Shown: positions 34,277-43,674, counted from the stretch's first letter. The stretch is DNA of 64,000 nt from Maricurvus nonylphenolicus (GCF_042854845.1 NZ_AP031498.1:1054001-1118000); one strand, 5' to 3'. Made by a program: numbers and translations. Notes: generated by a model not told the origin, from the sequence alone.

Positions 34277-35650
34277 CTATTGAGTAAGTAGGGTTAATAC
34301 TCTATCCAGGGCTTCTGCCACTAAATCGGCATGGGCTTCTTTAAAAATCAGCGGTGGCCGTACTTTTAACATGTTACCGTAGCGTCCTGTCATACCCATT
34401 AAAATACCTTGCTGTTTCATAGCATCCGGAATTTTGGCTGCAAGTTCAGGGTAGGGTTCCTTGGTGTTTCGGTCTTTTACAAGTTCGATTCCCAGGAACA
34501 GACCTTTGCCACGAATATCGCCGATAACCGGGTGTTTTAACGCTAATATTTCCAATTGTTTACGGAAGTACGCGCCCACGTTATGGCAATTATCGACCAG
34601 CTTTTCTTCCTTGCAGATGTGTAGCACGGATCGGCCGACAGCACAGGAAACCGGGTTACCACCGAAGGTGTTAAAGTAATAGGCCTGTTGACTAAAGCGT
34701 TCGGCGATCTCCTGGCTGGTAACCACGATGGCCAGTGGATGTCCGTCGCCCATGGGCTTACCCAGAGTGACGATATCGGGAATCACATCATAATGTTCAA
34801 ATCCCCACCATTTACCGGTACGGCAGAGGCCTGGCTGAACTTCGTCGGCGATGCATAGTCCACCAGCTTGGCGTACCTTGTGATAAACCTTCTTAAAATA
34901 ATCTTTAGGTGCTTCAAGGCTGCCCTGGGTGTCAAAGATGGTGTCGCACATAAAAGCGGCAACACCTTCACCATTGTTTTCCAGTTTATCGATCGCATCA
35001 TCAACCAGATTGGCGTAGCGGTTACTTACGTTTTCATCGCCGATATCGGTAAAGGGTCCGCGGTAGGTATTGGGTGGTTCGATACCCACCACATGGGCTG
35101 GTCTGGTTTGAGGATCGGGATGGGCGACGGTCGACAGCTCATCGATCAGCGTAGAGTTACCGTGGTAGCTATTTTCCATCACGATGGCCCCGCGTTTGCC
35201 GGTTACTGTGCGTGCAATACGCATTGCCAGCTCATTGGCTTCTGTACCGCTGCAAACAAACATACACACTGAAAGTGGATCAGGCATCAGTGCTGTCAGC
35301 TCTTCGGCGTAGTCGATAACGTTTTCATGCAGGTAGCGAGTGTGGGTGTTGAGAGTCGCTGCCTGCTCCGTCAATGCCGCTACAACCTTGGGATGACAGT
35401 GCCCCACTGACGCTACGTTGTTGTAGCAGTCCAGGTAGCGTTTGCCTTCAGCATCGTAAAGCCAAACACCTTCACCGCGCACGATATGTACAGGCTCGTG
35501 GTAGAACAAAATACTTCCCCCCAGATGTGCCTGCCTGCGTTTGATCATGTCGATGTTCTTGGGGGGCTGATCGTAGGAATCTGTATGGGTGTGAGCTGCG
35601 CCAAGCATTGCTGGCTTGCTGCGAGAAGTGGCATTGCTGGGTGGATTCAT
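34277..35650 (-). CDS. class III aminotransferase / phospho-lyase-like PLP enzyme
   Basis: A 457-residue PLP enzyme of the AGXT2/ethanolamine-phosphate phospho-lyase branch. Seen in order: YLDCYNNVASVGHCHPKVVAAL, CSGTEANELAMRIAR, ENSYHGNS, DEVQPGLCRTGKWWGFEHY, and the PLP lysine in VTLGKPMGDGHPLA. Branch members eliminate phosphate and ammonia from phosphorylated amino alcohols such as O-phosphoethanolamine or 5-phosphohydroxylysine. An APH-type kinase gene is divergent 323 bp away, as expected for a kinase and phospho-lyase pair. GAGG precedes the ATG. Transaminase activity is the alternative. Confidence 0.85.
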   Translation of the reverse strand: MNPPSNATSRSKPAMLGAAHTHTDSYDQPPKNIDMIKRRQAHLGGSILFYHEPVHIVRGEGVWLYDAEGKRYLDCYNNVASVGHCHPKVVAALTEQAATLNTHTRYLHENVIDYAEELTALMPDPLSVCMFVCSGTEANELAMRIARTVTGKRGAIVMENSYHGNSTLIDELSTVAHPDPQTRPAHVVGIEPPNTYRGPFTDIGDENVSNRYANLVDDAIDKLENNGEGVAAFMCDTIFDTQGSLEAPKDYFKKVYHKVRQAGGLCIADEVQPGLCRTGKWWGFEHYDVIPDIVTLGKPMGDGHPLAIVVTSQEIAERFSQQAYYFNTFGGNPVSCAVGRSVLHICKEEKLVDNCHNVGAYFRKQLEILALKHPVIGDIRGKGLFLGIELVKDRNTKEPYPELAAKIPDAMKQQGILMGMTGRYGNMLKVRPPLIFKEAHADLVAEALDRVLTLLTQ

Positions 35651-35973
35651 GGGGGCCTCTGCGTCTAATTGGCTGCAATCTGAGTATCACTTTATGTTAA
35701 AACTCGAATAATGTCGAATATAGTTTTGGCGTGTGAGCTGCTTATTAATCCGAAAATAACCTTTTTTTATCTCTGTTTTATAGTGAATATCTAGTTTGTA
35801 TTCTTTGTAACTATCTGATTTAAATTGATTTTGTGGTGTTGTTTGGCCCGCTGGCGAGGGTATAAGCGATCCTGCTTGGTAGACAGAATCGTCATATCGA
35901 TCAAATAAGCCTTGCAATTGTTAAAACTCGTCTTTAGTCTAATTTAAAGTCGAATTAAGTCGGGTTTTGATGT
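35651..35973. other. divergent control region with repeated TTAAAACTCG/GTCGAAT elements
   Basis: No gene is present. The decamer TTAAAACTCG occurs at 35697-35706, near the aminotransferase, and again at 35921-35930, near the kinase. GTC(T/G)AAT elements recur at about 35673, 35713, 35937 and 35949, the last with AAGTC at 35957. These sit at both ends of the region and look like operator sites for a shared regulator, possibly the TetR protein at 33527-34174. Confidence 0.45.
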
Positions 35974-37026
35974 ATGAGCGATTTCTACCAGCAATCCAGT
36001 GATCAGCAGATTGAGTGCCTAACCCAATTGGCGCGAGAGGCTCTGCCCTTGTGGGGGCTAAGTCAGGCTGCTGAGCTGACCCTATTGAAGTACCGGGAGA
36101 ATGCGGTTTATCGCGTTGTTGATGGTGGGGATCAATATGCTTTGCGCATACACCGATTTGGTTACCACTCCCAGGCTGAGTTGCAATCTGAACTGGATTG
36201 GATGCAAGCGCTTAACGATAGCGGCGTGATGACACCAGCCATTATCAAAACAACCGATGGTCAGTTGGTAAAAAATGTGCGCGTCGATGATGTGCCCGAA
36301 GCGCGGATGGTTGATGTACTCGGCTGGGTTGAAGGTAAGCCATTGGGCTCGATTGAAGAGGGGGCCCGTGGTGATCATGACACCATCATCGCCAACTATC
36401 GCACCGTTGGTAGCTTAATGGCCAAACTGCATTCCCATGCGCAAGTGTGGGACAGGCCTGCTGAGTTCAAACGCCAAATGTGGGATGTGGATGGGCTTTT
36501 GGGGGAGACCCCTGTCTGGGGACGTTTTTGGGAGTTACCCCTGTTAACCGAAGCGCAACGTGCACAAATTCAAATCGCCCGTAAACAGGCTTATCGGGAG
36601 TTGCAAAGCCTGGGGCAAGACCCGGCCTATTACGGTCTGATTCATTGTGATTTTTTGCCTGAAAACCTTTTGCGTGGTGACAAAGGTCTGCATCTGATTG
36701 ATTTCGATGATGCCGGTTTCGGTTGGCATCTGTTCGATATTGCTACCACCTTATTTTTCCATGTTGGGGAAGATTATTTTGATGATCTGTTTGATGCCTT
36801 TATTGCTGGCTACCGAGCTGAACGTGCATTGGATGATCAACACCTCAGTCACTTGCCATTGTTTCTAGCGGTACGCGCGATGGTGTATCTGGGGTGGGTA
36901 TATACCCGCAGTGAAATTGAAGGAGTTAACGAAATGGCGCCGGTGTTGATTGATGCAGCCATGGCGTTAACCCGGCAATACCTTAAACCTTGCAGCACTA
37001 TACTTATAACAGGAGAGTCAAGATGA
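35974..37026 (+). CDS. APH-family small-molecule kinase (hydroxylysine kinase-like)
   Basis: A 350-residue cytoplasmic phosphotransferase of the aminoglycoside/choline/hydroxylysine kinase fold. The N-lobe has LLKYRENAVYRVVDGGDQYALRIHR. The catalytic loop is YGLIHCDFLPENLLRGD and the DFG-equivalent is LHLIDFDDAGFGWHLFD, both diagnostic. It likely phosphorylates a hydroxyl of an amino alcohol, giving the substrate of the divergent phospho-lyase. The stop overlaps the TonB receptor ATG (ATGA), so uptake and phosphorylation are translationally coupled. Substrate is unproven. Confidence 0.87.
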   Translation: MSDFYQQSSDQQIECLTQLAREALPLWGLSQAAELTLLKYRENAVYRVVDGGDQYALRIHRFGYHSQAELQSELDWMQALNDSGVMTPAIIKTTDGQLVKNVRVDDVPEARMVDVLGWVEGKPLGSIEEGARGDHDTIIANYRTVGSLMAKLHSHAQVWDRPAEFKRQMWDVDGLLGETPVWGRFWELPLLTEAQRAQIQIARKQAYRELQSLGQDPAYYGLIHCDFLPENLLRGDKGLHLIDFDDAGFGWHLFDIATTLFFHVGEDYFDDLFDAFIAGYRAERALDDQHLSHLPLFLAVRAMVYLGWVYTRSEIEGVNEMAPVLIDAAMALTRQYLKPCSTILITGESR

Positions 37027-39410
37027 AAAAACTAGCATTGGCAGCTGCCGTTGCCCTGGTGGCACCGTCTGCGGTAATTGCCCAAGACTTTACACTTGAA
37101 GAGATTGTCGTCACTGCGCAAAAGCGCGCCCAGAATATGAATGATGTAGGGGTGGCTATCTCGGCATTCAGTGGCGAGCAGATGAAGGAGTTGGGTATTA
37201 GCAATGCCACTGATATGGCTGCACATACACCGGGTTTGGTGTTAACCGAAACCCAGCCAGCAGGGATTCCTGTGTATACCATTCGTGGTGTCGGTTTTGA
37301 TGATATTTCTGTCAGCAGTAGCTCCACAGTGGGTGTCTACGTTGATGAAGTGGCTTTGCCTTATCCCGCCATGACGCGCGGTATGTCATTCGATGTCGAG
37401 CGCATCGAAGTTTTAAAAGGGCCACAAGGTGACTTGTATGGTCGCAATAATACCGGTGGTGCGATTAACTTTGTAAATAATAAACCGACGGAAGAGTTCG
37501 AAGCCGGTGTCTCGGTTGATTATGGTCGTTACGACTATACCAAAGTGGAAAGCTTTGTCAGCGGGGCCTTAACCGATAGCGTCAATGGCCGACTGGCATT
37601 AAATGTTACCCAGCAGGATGACTGGCAGGAAAGTATTTCCAGTGATGACGAGCAAGGTGAAAAGGATGAGCTTGCCGGCCGTATCCTGTTGGATTGGGCA
37701 GCCAGTGATAATGTCAGTGTGTTGTTTAACGTTCATGCAAATCGTGATAAATCAGATAACCAGGCCGCTTACGCCGTTGGCTTAAATAATTACGGTGCAC
37801 CGGTATCCATGATTCCTGCTTTGGGCAGTGGTCCGGGTTATGACGATGTTCTGGCGGGTGATCATTTAAAATACGCGGTATGGTCTGGTGGTGCGCCAAC
37901 CGAACAAACCTTTATTGATATTAGCGATGCCTTGCGTCAGGACAATGATCCACGTTCAGCCGATTGGAGCTTAAAGCCCGAGCGTGATAATGATGCCTGG
38001 GGTAGCTCTGTTACCGTCAGTTGGGATATTGATGATGCTTACTCCTTAACGTCGATCACCGCTTACGACTCTTTTAAGCGCGATGAAACTTTCGATTACG
38101 ACGGCACATCCTATGAAATTATGGATGTGATGAATGATTCGGAGATTGAGTCCTGGAGCCAGGAAGCGCGTCTGAGCTTTGATGATGGCGGTGACCTAAC
38201 CTGGATTGCGGGTATCTACCTGTCCAGCGATACGGTGGAAGAAGAAATTCACGGCTTTGTCGGTAACACCTTGGCCGGCGGTGGTGGTTTGGGTTTTAAC
38301 GAGTACCGTCAGGTCTATGAGCAGGATACCGACACCCGCGGTATTTTCGGGCATGCTGAATGGCAGTTTGCTGAACAATTTAAAGTTATCGCTGGTATCC
38401 GCTATACCCATGAAGAGCGCGAGTGGAGTGGTTGTACCTACGATGCCGACGGTGGGCTTACCTTTATCTATAACAATTTACTGGGTTACTCCAAGCCAGG
38501 TCTGGTGGCGTTTGATAATGGCGATTGCCTAACGATTGATGGCACCTCTGTTGATGGCGGTACAGGTGAGGTGGCTAACTATGGTGTTTATAGCGATAGC
38601 ATCGTGACTGAAAATGTCTCCGGCAAAATTGGTTTGGATTACACGCCAACCGAAGATGTCTTACTGTATGCCAGTATTGGCACCGGATTTAAATCCGGTG
38701 GCTATAACGGCAACCCTGCCAATGACTACTCACAGTTAGCGCCTTATCAAGAAGAAGAGTTGCTGGCCTACGAGATTGGTATTAAAGCCACACTGCTTGA
38801 GCAAACCATGCAGTTAAACGGTGCGCTGTTCTATTACGACTACCGCGACAAGCAGGTTTACGATGCGGTAGATACCTTCTTTGGACCACTGGCAAATCTT
38901 ACCAATATTCCTCATTCGACTATTCAGGGGGGGGAGTTGGAGTTGCAATGGCGTCCAATGCAGGGGCTGGATGTCAAGCTGGCGGCTTCTTATCTGGATT
39001 CCCGCGTCGATGAATATACCGATTTCTACGATAACGATCAGGAAGGCAAAGAATTACCACAAACCCCACAGTGGCAGTACAACGGCATTATCAGTTATGA
39101 ATTCCCATTGGTAGATGGATTGATGATGCGCGCTACCACCGATTTTTCCTACAGCGATAGCTATTACACCTTGATAGGTACCGCCGACGGCACGGTCGAT
39201 TATGACGATATGAAAGTGGATAACTGGTGGTTGGTGAATGCCCGCGTTGGTGTTGAATCTGAAGACGGTACTTGGGCTGTGGCTGCCTGGGTGAAGAATC
39301 TGGAAGATAAATTCTATCAGCCCTGCAACAACTACGGTAATGACATTGTGTTTGGTATGGCCGGTATGGGTCGCACCTACGGCGTTAACTTTAGTTACTA
39401 CTGGAATTAA
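37023..39410 (+). CDS. TonB-dependent receptor coupled to the kinase
   Basis: A 795-residue outer-membrane receptor starting at ATG 37023, with ACAGGAGAG upstream; an upstream start at 36990 lies inside the kinase gene. Signal peptide about 1-19 (ending VIAQ), TonB-box region EEIVVTAQKRAQNMNDVGVA, plug motif LKGPQGDLYGRNNTGGAINFV, barrel ending YGVNFSYYWN. It overlaps the kinase by 4 bp. A cytoplasmic kinase and an outer-membrane receptor rarely share such a coupled start, which argues for one substrate. A terminator follows. Confidence 0.93.
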   Translation: MKKLALAAAVALVAPSAVIAQDFTLEEIVVTAQKRAQNMNDVGVAISAFSGEQMKELGISNATDMAAHTPGLVLTETQPAGIPVYTIRGVGFDDISVSSSSTVGVYVDEVALPYPAMTRGMSFDVERIEVLKGPQGDLYGRNNTGGAINFVNNKPTEEFEAGVSVDYGRYDYTKVESFVSGALTDSVNGRLALNVTQQDDWQESISSDDEQGEKDELAGRILLDWAASDNVSVLFNVHANRDKSDNQAAYAVGLNNYGAPVSMIPALGSGPGYDDVLAGDHLKYAVWSGGAPTEQTFIDISDALRQDNDPRSADWSLKPERDNDAWGSSVTVSWDIDDAYSLTSITAYDSFKRDETFDYDGTSYEIMDVMNDSEIESWSQEARLSFDDGGDLTWIAGIYLSSDTVEEEIHGFVGNTLAGGGGLGFNEYRQVYEQDTDTRGIFGHAEWQFAEQFKVIAGIRYTHEEREWSGCTYDADGGLTFIYNNLLGYSKPGLVAFDNGDCLTIDGTSVDGGTGEVANYGVYSDSIVTENVSGKIGLDYTPTEDVLLYASIGTGFKSGGYNGNPANDYSQLAPYQEEELLAYEIGIKATLLEQTMQLNGALFYYDYRDKQVYDAVDTFFGPLANLTNIPHSTIQGGELELQWRPMQGLDVKLAASYLDSRVDEYTDFYDNDQEGKELPQTPQWQYNGIISYEFPLVDGLMMRATTDFSYSDSYYTLIGTADGTVDYDDMKVDNWWLVNARVGVESEDGTWAVAAWVKNLEDKFYQPCNNYGNDIVFGMAGMGRTYGVNFSYYWN

Positions 39411-39452
39411 TACAGTGCTTGCTCTCTTCTCTCGTGCTCAATAGAGCTTTGC

Positions 39453-39473
39453 GGCCACTTCGGTGGCCTTTTT
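39453..39473 (+). terminator. rho-independent terminator
   Basis: GGCCAC (39453-39458), TTCG loop, GTGGCC (39463-39468), then TTTTT. It closes the kinase/TonB receptor operon. Confidence 0.87.
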
Positions 39474-39497
39474 CAGATGTAGAGCGATATAAAACAT

Positions 39498-41228
39498 ATG
39501 AGGTCAATGATGAAGTTGTACATAGTTGTTGCGCTAATGCTGCTGTCGCTGACAGCGTGTAAGAATAATGATCCAGTCGCGGATGTAATTTATACCAATG
39601 CCAAGGTTTATACCGTTAATGAGGCTGCTCCGTGGGAGGAGGCCTTTGCGGTTCAGGGCGAAAAATTTCTGGCTGTAGGCTCAAACTCCGAAATGGCAGC
39701 CTATCGAGGTAAGGATACCAAGGTTATTGATTTAGGTGGCCGCTTTGTTATGCCGGGTTTGGTTGAAGAGCATATTCACCCGGATATGGGCGCCGAAAAC
39801 CTGATGGGTATTTTATTGCAACCCAGTGTTATGAGCTGGCAAGAGCAAGCGCAGGTGATCAGCAATTTTGCCAAACATAATAAAGGCAGCGGCTGGATTA
39901 CCGGCGGTACTCTAAATTGGTTGGCAGATAACGGCGAGGAGATTCTGGGTAGCGGTGTCCCATCTCATTACTCCACGCTGGATAACATAATCACTGATCG
40001 CCCGGTCATGCTGTGGGATATTGGTGGCCACGCGTTGCTGTTAAATTCCAAAGGCATGCAGGTGTTGGGTATTACGGCAGCCAGCGAAAACCCCGAAGGT
40101 GGCGTTATTGTAAAGGATGCTCAGGGGCAACCTACCGGTGTGCTGCGCGAAACCGCTGCTAACCTCGCTTATGAAACGGCGTTAAAAGAACTGCCACGAG
40201 GTCAGGCATTGATTGAGCATGGTATTAAACCGGTGTTTCAAACACTGAATGCCTTGGGCTTTACTGCAATCAGTGATGTGTGGGCGCGTTATTATGTCTT
40301 GGATGCCTACCGCCAAATGGCTGATAACAACGAGCTGACCCTGCGTTTGCGAGCGTTTATTTCTGACCCCATTGAGTGGATGACAGAAGAGTGGAAGCAG
40401 GGCGCTCGCGAGGCGATTGCCAACCACAAAGACTACTATCGTGAGAATTGGTTGGATGCCTCTGGCGTAAAGTTTGTGTTGGATGGTTCAGCGGGTGGGC
40501 AAACCATTATCATGGTTGAGCCCTATGAGGGGACTACGGATGTCCATGGTGGGCCATGGCGCAATGATCCGGCGTACTTTGCTAAAAAATTCATTGAATA
40601 TGATGCCATGGGGTTAACCATAAAATCCCACGGGGTAGGCACGCAAAGTATTCGCACGATTCTCGATGCCATTGAGTCGGTTCGCGAGAAGGGTTCAATC
40701 CTGCGTCACAGTGTGGCTCACACAACCTTTGTGCATCCGGAAGACCTGCCACGTTTCAAAGCACTTAACGCCGTGGCAGAAATGTCTCCTTACTTTTGGT
40801 ATCCGGCTCCGGGTTGGAGTATTGTTCGTGGCGAGCTAGGAGACCGGCGTTTAGAGTGGGTCTTCCCCTTTAAAACCCTGTCAGATCAAGGGGTGAATAT
40901 ATCGGTGGGTTCCGATTGGCCGGTGGCGGAAGATCCTAATCCTTTCCCGTTGATCGAATCCATGATCACCCGCCGCGTTGCCGGAGGTGGCAGTGAGGCG
41001 CTGGCCAGTGAGAAACAGCGTATTGACCTGGCGACAGCCGTAAAGGCATTCACTCTGGGTGGTGCTTATGCACAAAACCGTGATGATGTTATTGGCTCGA
41101 TAGAGTCAGGTAAGTTGGCGGACTTTATCGTGTTGGATCAAAACCTGTTTGAAGTAGATACCTATGCGATTCACAAGACGCAGGTATTACAGACGGTGGT
41201 GGGTGGCAAAACGGTATTCCAGCGCTAG
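39498..41228 (+). CDS. lipoprotein amidohydrolase (YtcJ-like, amidohydrolase family 3)
   Basis: A 576-residue metal-dependent hydrolase with a lipoprotein signal: the lipobox LTAC (Cys about 20) is preceded by a hydrophobic core. It therefore acts in the periplasm, unlike most cytoplasmic relatives. Amidohydrolase-3 features are VIYTNAKVYTVNEAAPWEEAFAV, the metal motif PGLVEEHIHPDMG, the later SDWPV and the end GKLADFIVLDQNLFEVD. Substrate unknown. It follows the TonB receptor operon after a terminator. Its stop overlaps the stop of the convergent cyclase by 4 bp. Confidence 0.87.
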   Translation: MRSMMKLYIVVALMLLSLTACKNNDPVADVIYTNAKVYTVNEAAPWEEAFAVQGEKFLAVGSNSEMAAYRGKDTKVIDLGGRFVMPGLVEEHIHPDMGAENLMGILLQPSVMSWQEQAQVISNFAKHNKGSGWITGGTLNWLADNGEEILGSGVPSHYSTLDNIITDRPVMLWDIGGHALLLNSKGMQVLGITAASENPEGGVIVKDAQGQPTGVLRETAANLAYETALKELPRGQALIEHGIKPVFQTLNALGFTAISDVWARYYVLDAYRQMADNNELTLRLRAFISDPIEWMTEEWKQGAREAIANHKDYYRENWLDASGVKFVLDGSAGGQTIIMVEPYEGTTDVHGGPWRNDPAYFAKKFIEYDAMGLTIKSHGVGTQSIRTILDAIESVREKGSILRHSVAHTTFVHPEDLPRFKALNAVAEMSPYFWYPAPGWSIVRGELGDRRLEWVFPFKTLSDQGVNISVGSDWPVAEDPNPFPLIESMITRRVAGGGSEALASEKQRIDLATAVKAFTLGGAYAQNRDDVIGSIESGKLADFIVLDQNLFEVDTYAIHKTQVLQTVVGGKTVFQR

Positions 41229-41938
41229 TCGTCGTTCCCAAACAGACCAAACAACGCATCCTTCTCCTCCGCCGACACATTGGCTTCCTTGTCGGCAATG
41301 GGGGTAATGCCGTGGCAGACCCGGTTGCGGCCTTCGTGTTTGGCGCGGTAAAGCTGTTCGTCGGTGCGTTTGATAAAGTCTTCCGCGGTTTCCTCGGTGG
41401 AGGCATGGGGGAGGGTACGGAAGGTATCTACCCCTAAGCTGGCGGTCAGCGGTAAGGATTTCTCGCCGACAATCAGCGGAGTGCCCTCAATCATCGAGCG
41501 CAGCCGTTCAGCAACCTGAATGGCGGTGATCAGTTCGGTGGAGGGCAGGACAATCGCAAACTCTTCACCGCCGTAGCGGCAGGGGGTATCCAGGCGACGG
41601 GTAGCTTGGGTCAGCAGCTTGGCGGTTTGCATCAGCGCCTGGTTGCCCACTTCGTGGCCCCAGGTATCGTTGACCTTCTTGAAGAAATCCAGATCCACCA
41701 TAATCAGGGCGGTGGCTTGACCCGTACGGCGGGTACGCTCCATTTCCTGATCCAGCACCTGGCGGAAATGGCGGAAATTGGCAATGCCGGTCAGGGTGTC
41801 GGTATGAACCTGTTCGGTCAGGGCTGCAACCTCGGTGCGCAGCTCATCGAGCGCTTCCAGGTTAGGGCAGTCTGTGCCTGCGGGGCAGCGCGGCGGGGCC
41901 TGAGGTGTGTGTATCTGTGTATCAGCCTGGTCGGGCAC
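41225..41938 (-). CDS. small soluble diguanylate cyclase (GGDEF)
   Basis: A 237-residue cytoplasmic cyclase from GTG 41938 (CAGGAAG upstream). After a short Pro/Cys leader with CPAGTDC and a coiled-coil helix (NLEALDELRTEVAALTEQV), the GGDEF domain spans about 45-210: TDTLTGIANFRHFRQVL, the active site YGGEEFAIVLP, and RLD at the preceding RxxD position, so product inhibition is likely. No sensor domain is visible; the two N-terminal Cys could bind a metal. It makes cyclic di-GMP. Confidence 0.9.
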   Translation of the reverse strand: MPDQADTQIHTPQAPPRCPAGTDCPNLEALDELRTEVAALTEQVHTDTLTGIANFRHFRQVLDQEMERTRRTGQATALIMVDLDFFKKVNDTWGHEVGNQALMQTAKLLTQATRRLDTPCRYGGEEFAIVLPSTELITAIQVAERLRSMIEGTPLIVGEKSLPLTASLGVDTFRTLPHASTEETAEDFIKRTDEQLYRAKHEGRNRVCHGITPIADKEANVSAEEKDALFGLFGNDD

Positions 41939-42065
41939 GTGGGCTTCCTGTTGCCGTATCTGTGTATCTATTTTAGCGTAATCCTAAACCACATTTAGGT
42001 GGTCTGTCACAGAGTTTAACGGCCAATTCTCTAGGAAAATAAGCTTAAATTGAAAAGGCAGATAC

Positions 42066-42096
42066 AAAAAAGGCAAGCCCGAGGGCCTGCCTTTTT
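42066..42096 (-). terminator. rho-independent terminator of the cold-shock gene
   Basis: On the minus strand AAAAAGGCA pairs with TGCCTTTTT (42067-42074 with 42088-42096) around a GC-rich inner stem, and ends in T6. It lies 27 nt after the cold-shock stop. Confidence 0.85.
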
Positions 42097-42122
42097 AGGT
42101 TCTTAATTCAGAGAATTAAGAC

Positions 42123-42329
42123 TTACAGCGGCTGAATGTTCTCAGCTTGTGGACCTTTTTGGCCTTGAGTTACGGTGAACTCAACTTTTTGGCCTTCAGC
42201 CAGGGTTTTGAAGCCTGTGCCTTGGATCGCGCTGAAGTGAGCGAAAACGTCTGGGCCGTTCTCTTGCTCGATGAAACCGAAACCTTTAGCTTCGTTGAAC
42301 CACTTAACTGTGCCAGTAACTGTAGACAT
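42123..42329 (-). CDS. cold-shock domain protein (CspA family)
   Basis: A 68-residue single cold-shock domain. RNP1 (KGFGFIEQ) and RNP2 (VFAHFSAI) are intact, with GTVKWFNEAKGFGF at the start and NIQPL at the end. It is an RNA chaperone that melts structured mRNA or antagonises termination. A long gene-free region upstream resembles the long leaders of cold-shock genes. A terminator follows. Which Csp paralogue it is cannot be decided. Confidence 0.96.
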   Translation of the reverse strand: MSTVTGTVKWFNEAKGFGFIEQENGPDVFAHFSAIQGTGFKTLAEGQKVEFTVTQGQKGPQAENIQPL

Positions 42330-42739
42330 AGTTGCATCCTATCTATAACAATTTGTATTTTGTCGTACTCGAGAGCATGACGATGTAGCTGGGAAGTGCA
42401 TGTTACTTATGTTCTACAGGACGAGTCACAGAGTGGAGCTTCGAAACACTTTTGACATAAAGTAAGGGCAAGTCCGTTGTACCACATTTTAGCCGCATTT
42501 GAGGTTATATGTATTACTTCGAATAGCCCAAGCTAACTTTCTAGCTGCATCGACTATAACCGTCGTACCTCCCCCTCGTCAACGCCTGTTTTCGTGGGAT
42601 TGATAGGGACAGCCAAAAAGCACCTTTTTGGCGGGCCAAATACCCTTGAAGTCCCTATCTATGGGCATTGTGAGCCCCGTAGATGAATATTTTATGAAGG
42701 GTTTTCGGGCAGGCTGACAACTGCTGGTGCAGTTGTCGT
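42330..42739 (-). other. gene-free leader/promoter region of the cold-shock gene
   Basis: About 410 bp lie between the cold-shock gene and the DUF3301 gene with no supported gene. Cold-shock genes usually have long structured 5' leaders, and this minus-strand region is AT-rich near 42330-42540. The part near 42600-42660 is GC-rich with short inverted segments. No promoter is assigned. Confidence 0.45.
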
Positions 42740-43060
42740 TCAAAAGTCGATGGTGTGAGGCGCCAGTTGGATGTGGGCGGTTTGTCCGGCCAGCAAAATG
42801 ACCTCACCTCGATAGCGATGGTTGCCGGTGGTGCTGAACTCGAACTCATAGCGGCGGCGCAACACCATATGCCCGCGCCGGTTGCGCTGTGGCCATACCC
42901 CTTTTATCACCATGCTCTCATCCAGCAGCTGTACATCGTACTTCTCACAATGGGCTTTGGCCGCTCGCAGAGCTTGCTCCTTAAAGCTGGCGTTATGCCA
43001 GAGCAGGGCTATGGCAATAAACAGCAGAAAGACAATAAACAGGTCGCCCAAATCGATCAT
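42740..43060 (-). CDS. DUF3301 family membrane-anchored protein
   Basis: A 106-residue protein with one N-terminal membrane helix (LFIVFLLFIAIALLWHNA) and a short soluble domain with the basic run RRGHMVLRRRYEFEFSTTG, typical of the gammaproteobacterial DUF3301 family of unknown function. The start overlaps the mobA stop by 4 bp (ATGA), so they are coupled. Confidence 0.82.
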   Translation of the reverse strand: MIDLGDLFIVFLLFIAIALLWHNASFKEQALRAAKAHCEKYDVQLLDESMVIKGVWPQRNRRGHMVLRRRYEFEFSTTGNHRYRGEVILLAGQTAHIQLAPHTIDF

Positions 43061-43674
43061 ATCAGTTGCTCCAGATAGTCAGTCTGGGCTTGGGCCAGAT
43101 CCTCAGGGGTATTGATATTGAAGAAGCTGTAATCCGGCAGTTGGTTTAAGTCCACCGCCAGGCTTGGGGCCAGCTTCAGCCAGGCGCCCACTTTGTATAG
43201 CTGGTCGTCAACCAGCGCTTTTTTAAGGGCTGGGGCCTGGCTAATACGCCATAAACTCAAGGTAGGGTGGCGGTAGCCGCCGTGCTCGGGGTAGATAACG
43301 TCCACCTTATTTTCAGTAGCTTGTTGCAGCCGATAGACCAAATCCAGGGGGAAAAAGGGGGTGTCGACCGCAAAACTGGCCAACCATTCGGCATCGAGCG
43401 CAGTCTTGGCGGCCCATTCCATGGCAGTCACTATGCCTGCTAATGGGCCCAGATGGCCTGCTTCGCTATCGGCTATCACCGGTAGGCCTGTCTCGATATA
43501 TTCTGGCAGGGGCTCATTGCTGTTGATTAACAGGTGGTCGACTTGTGGCATAGCCCGTTTGATAACCTGTGCCATTAGCGTGGTGTCCCCCAAGGGCAAA
43601 AGTCCCTTCGGTTGGCCTGCCATTCGTGTGGCTTTACCACCGGCCAAAATCACGCCGCAGATGGGGTGCCCCAT
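43057..43674 (-). CDS. mobA: molybdenum cofactor guanylyltransferase
   Basis: Transfers GMP to molybdopterin to make the MGD cofactor used by nitrate and formate enzymes. The nucleotide-binding N-terminus is GVILAGGKATRMAGQPKGLLPL, followed by VIADSEAGHLGPLAGIV and AVDTPFFPLDL; the end has NINTPEDL. ATG 43674 with AAGG nine bases upstream is preferred to a TTG at 43683. About 205 residues is the family length. It precedes a DUF3301 gene with coupled stop and start. Confidence 0.94.
   Translation of the reverse strand: MGHPICGVILAGGKATRMAGQPKGLLPLGDTTLMAQVIKRAMPQVDHLLINSNEPLPEYIETGLPVIADSEAGHLGPLAGIVTAMEWAAKTALDAEWLASFAVDTPFFPLDLVYRLQQATENKVDVIYPEHGGYRHPTLSLWRISQAPALKKALVDDQLYKVGAWLKLAPSLAVDLNQLPDYSFFNINTPEDLAQAQTDYLEQLI

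Noticed and set aside
35727..35742. -24/-12 sigma54 promoter facing the kinase
   Set aside because: The GG-N10-GC spacing fits, but the rest matches poorly, it is about 230 nt from the start codon, and no NtrC-like site accompanies it.
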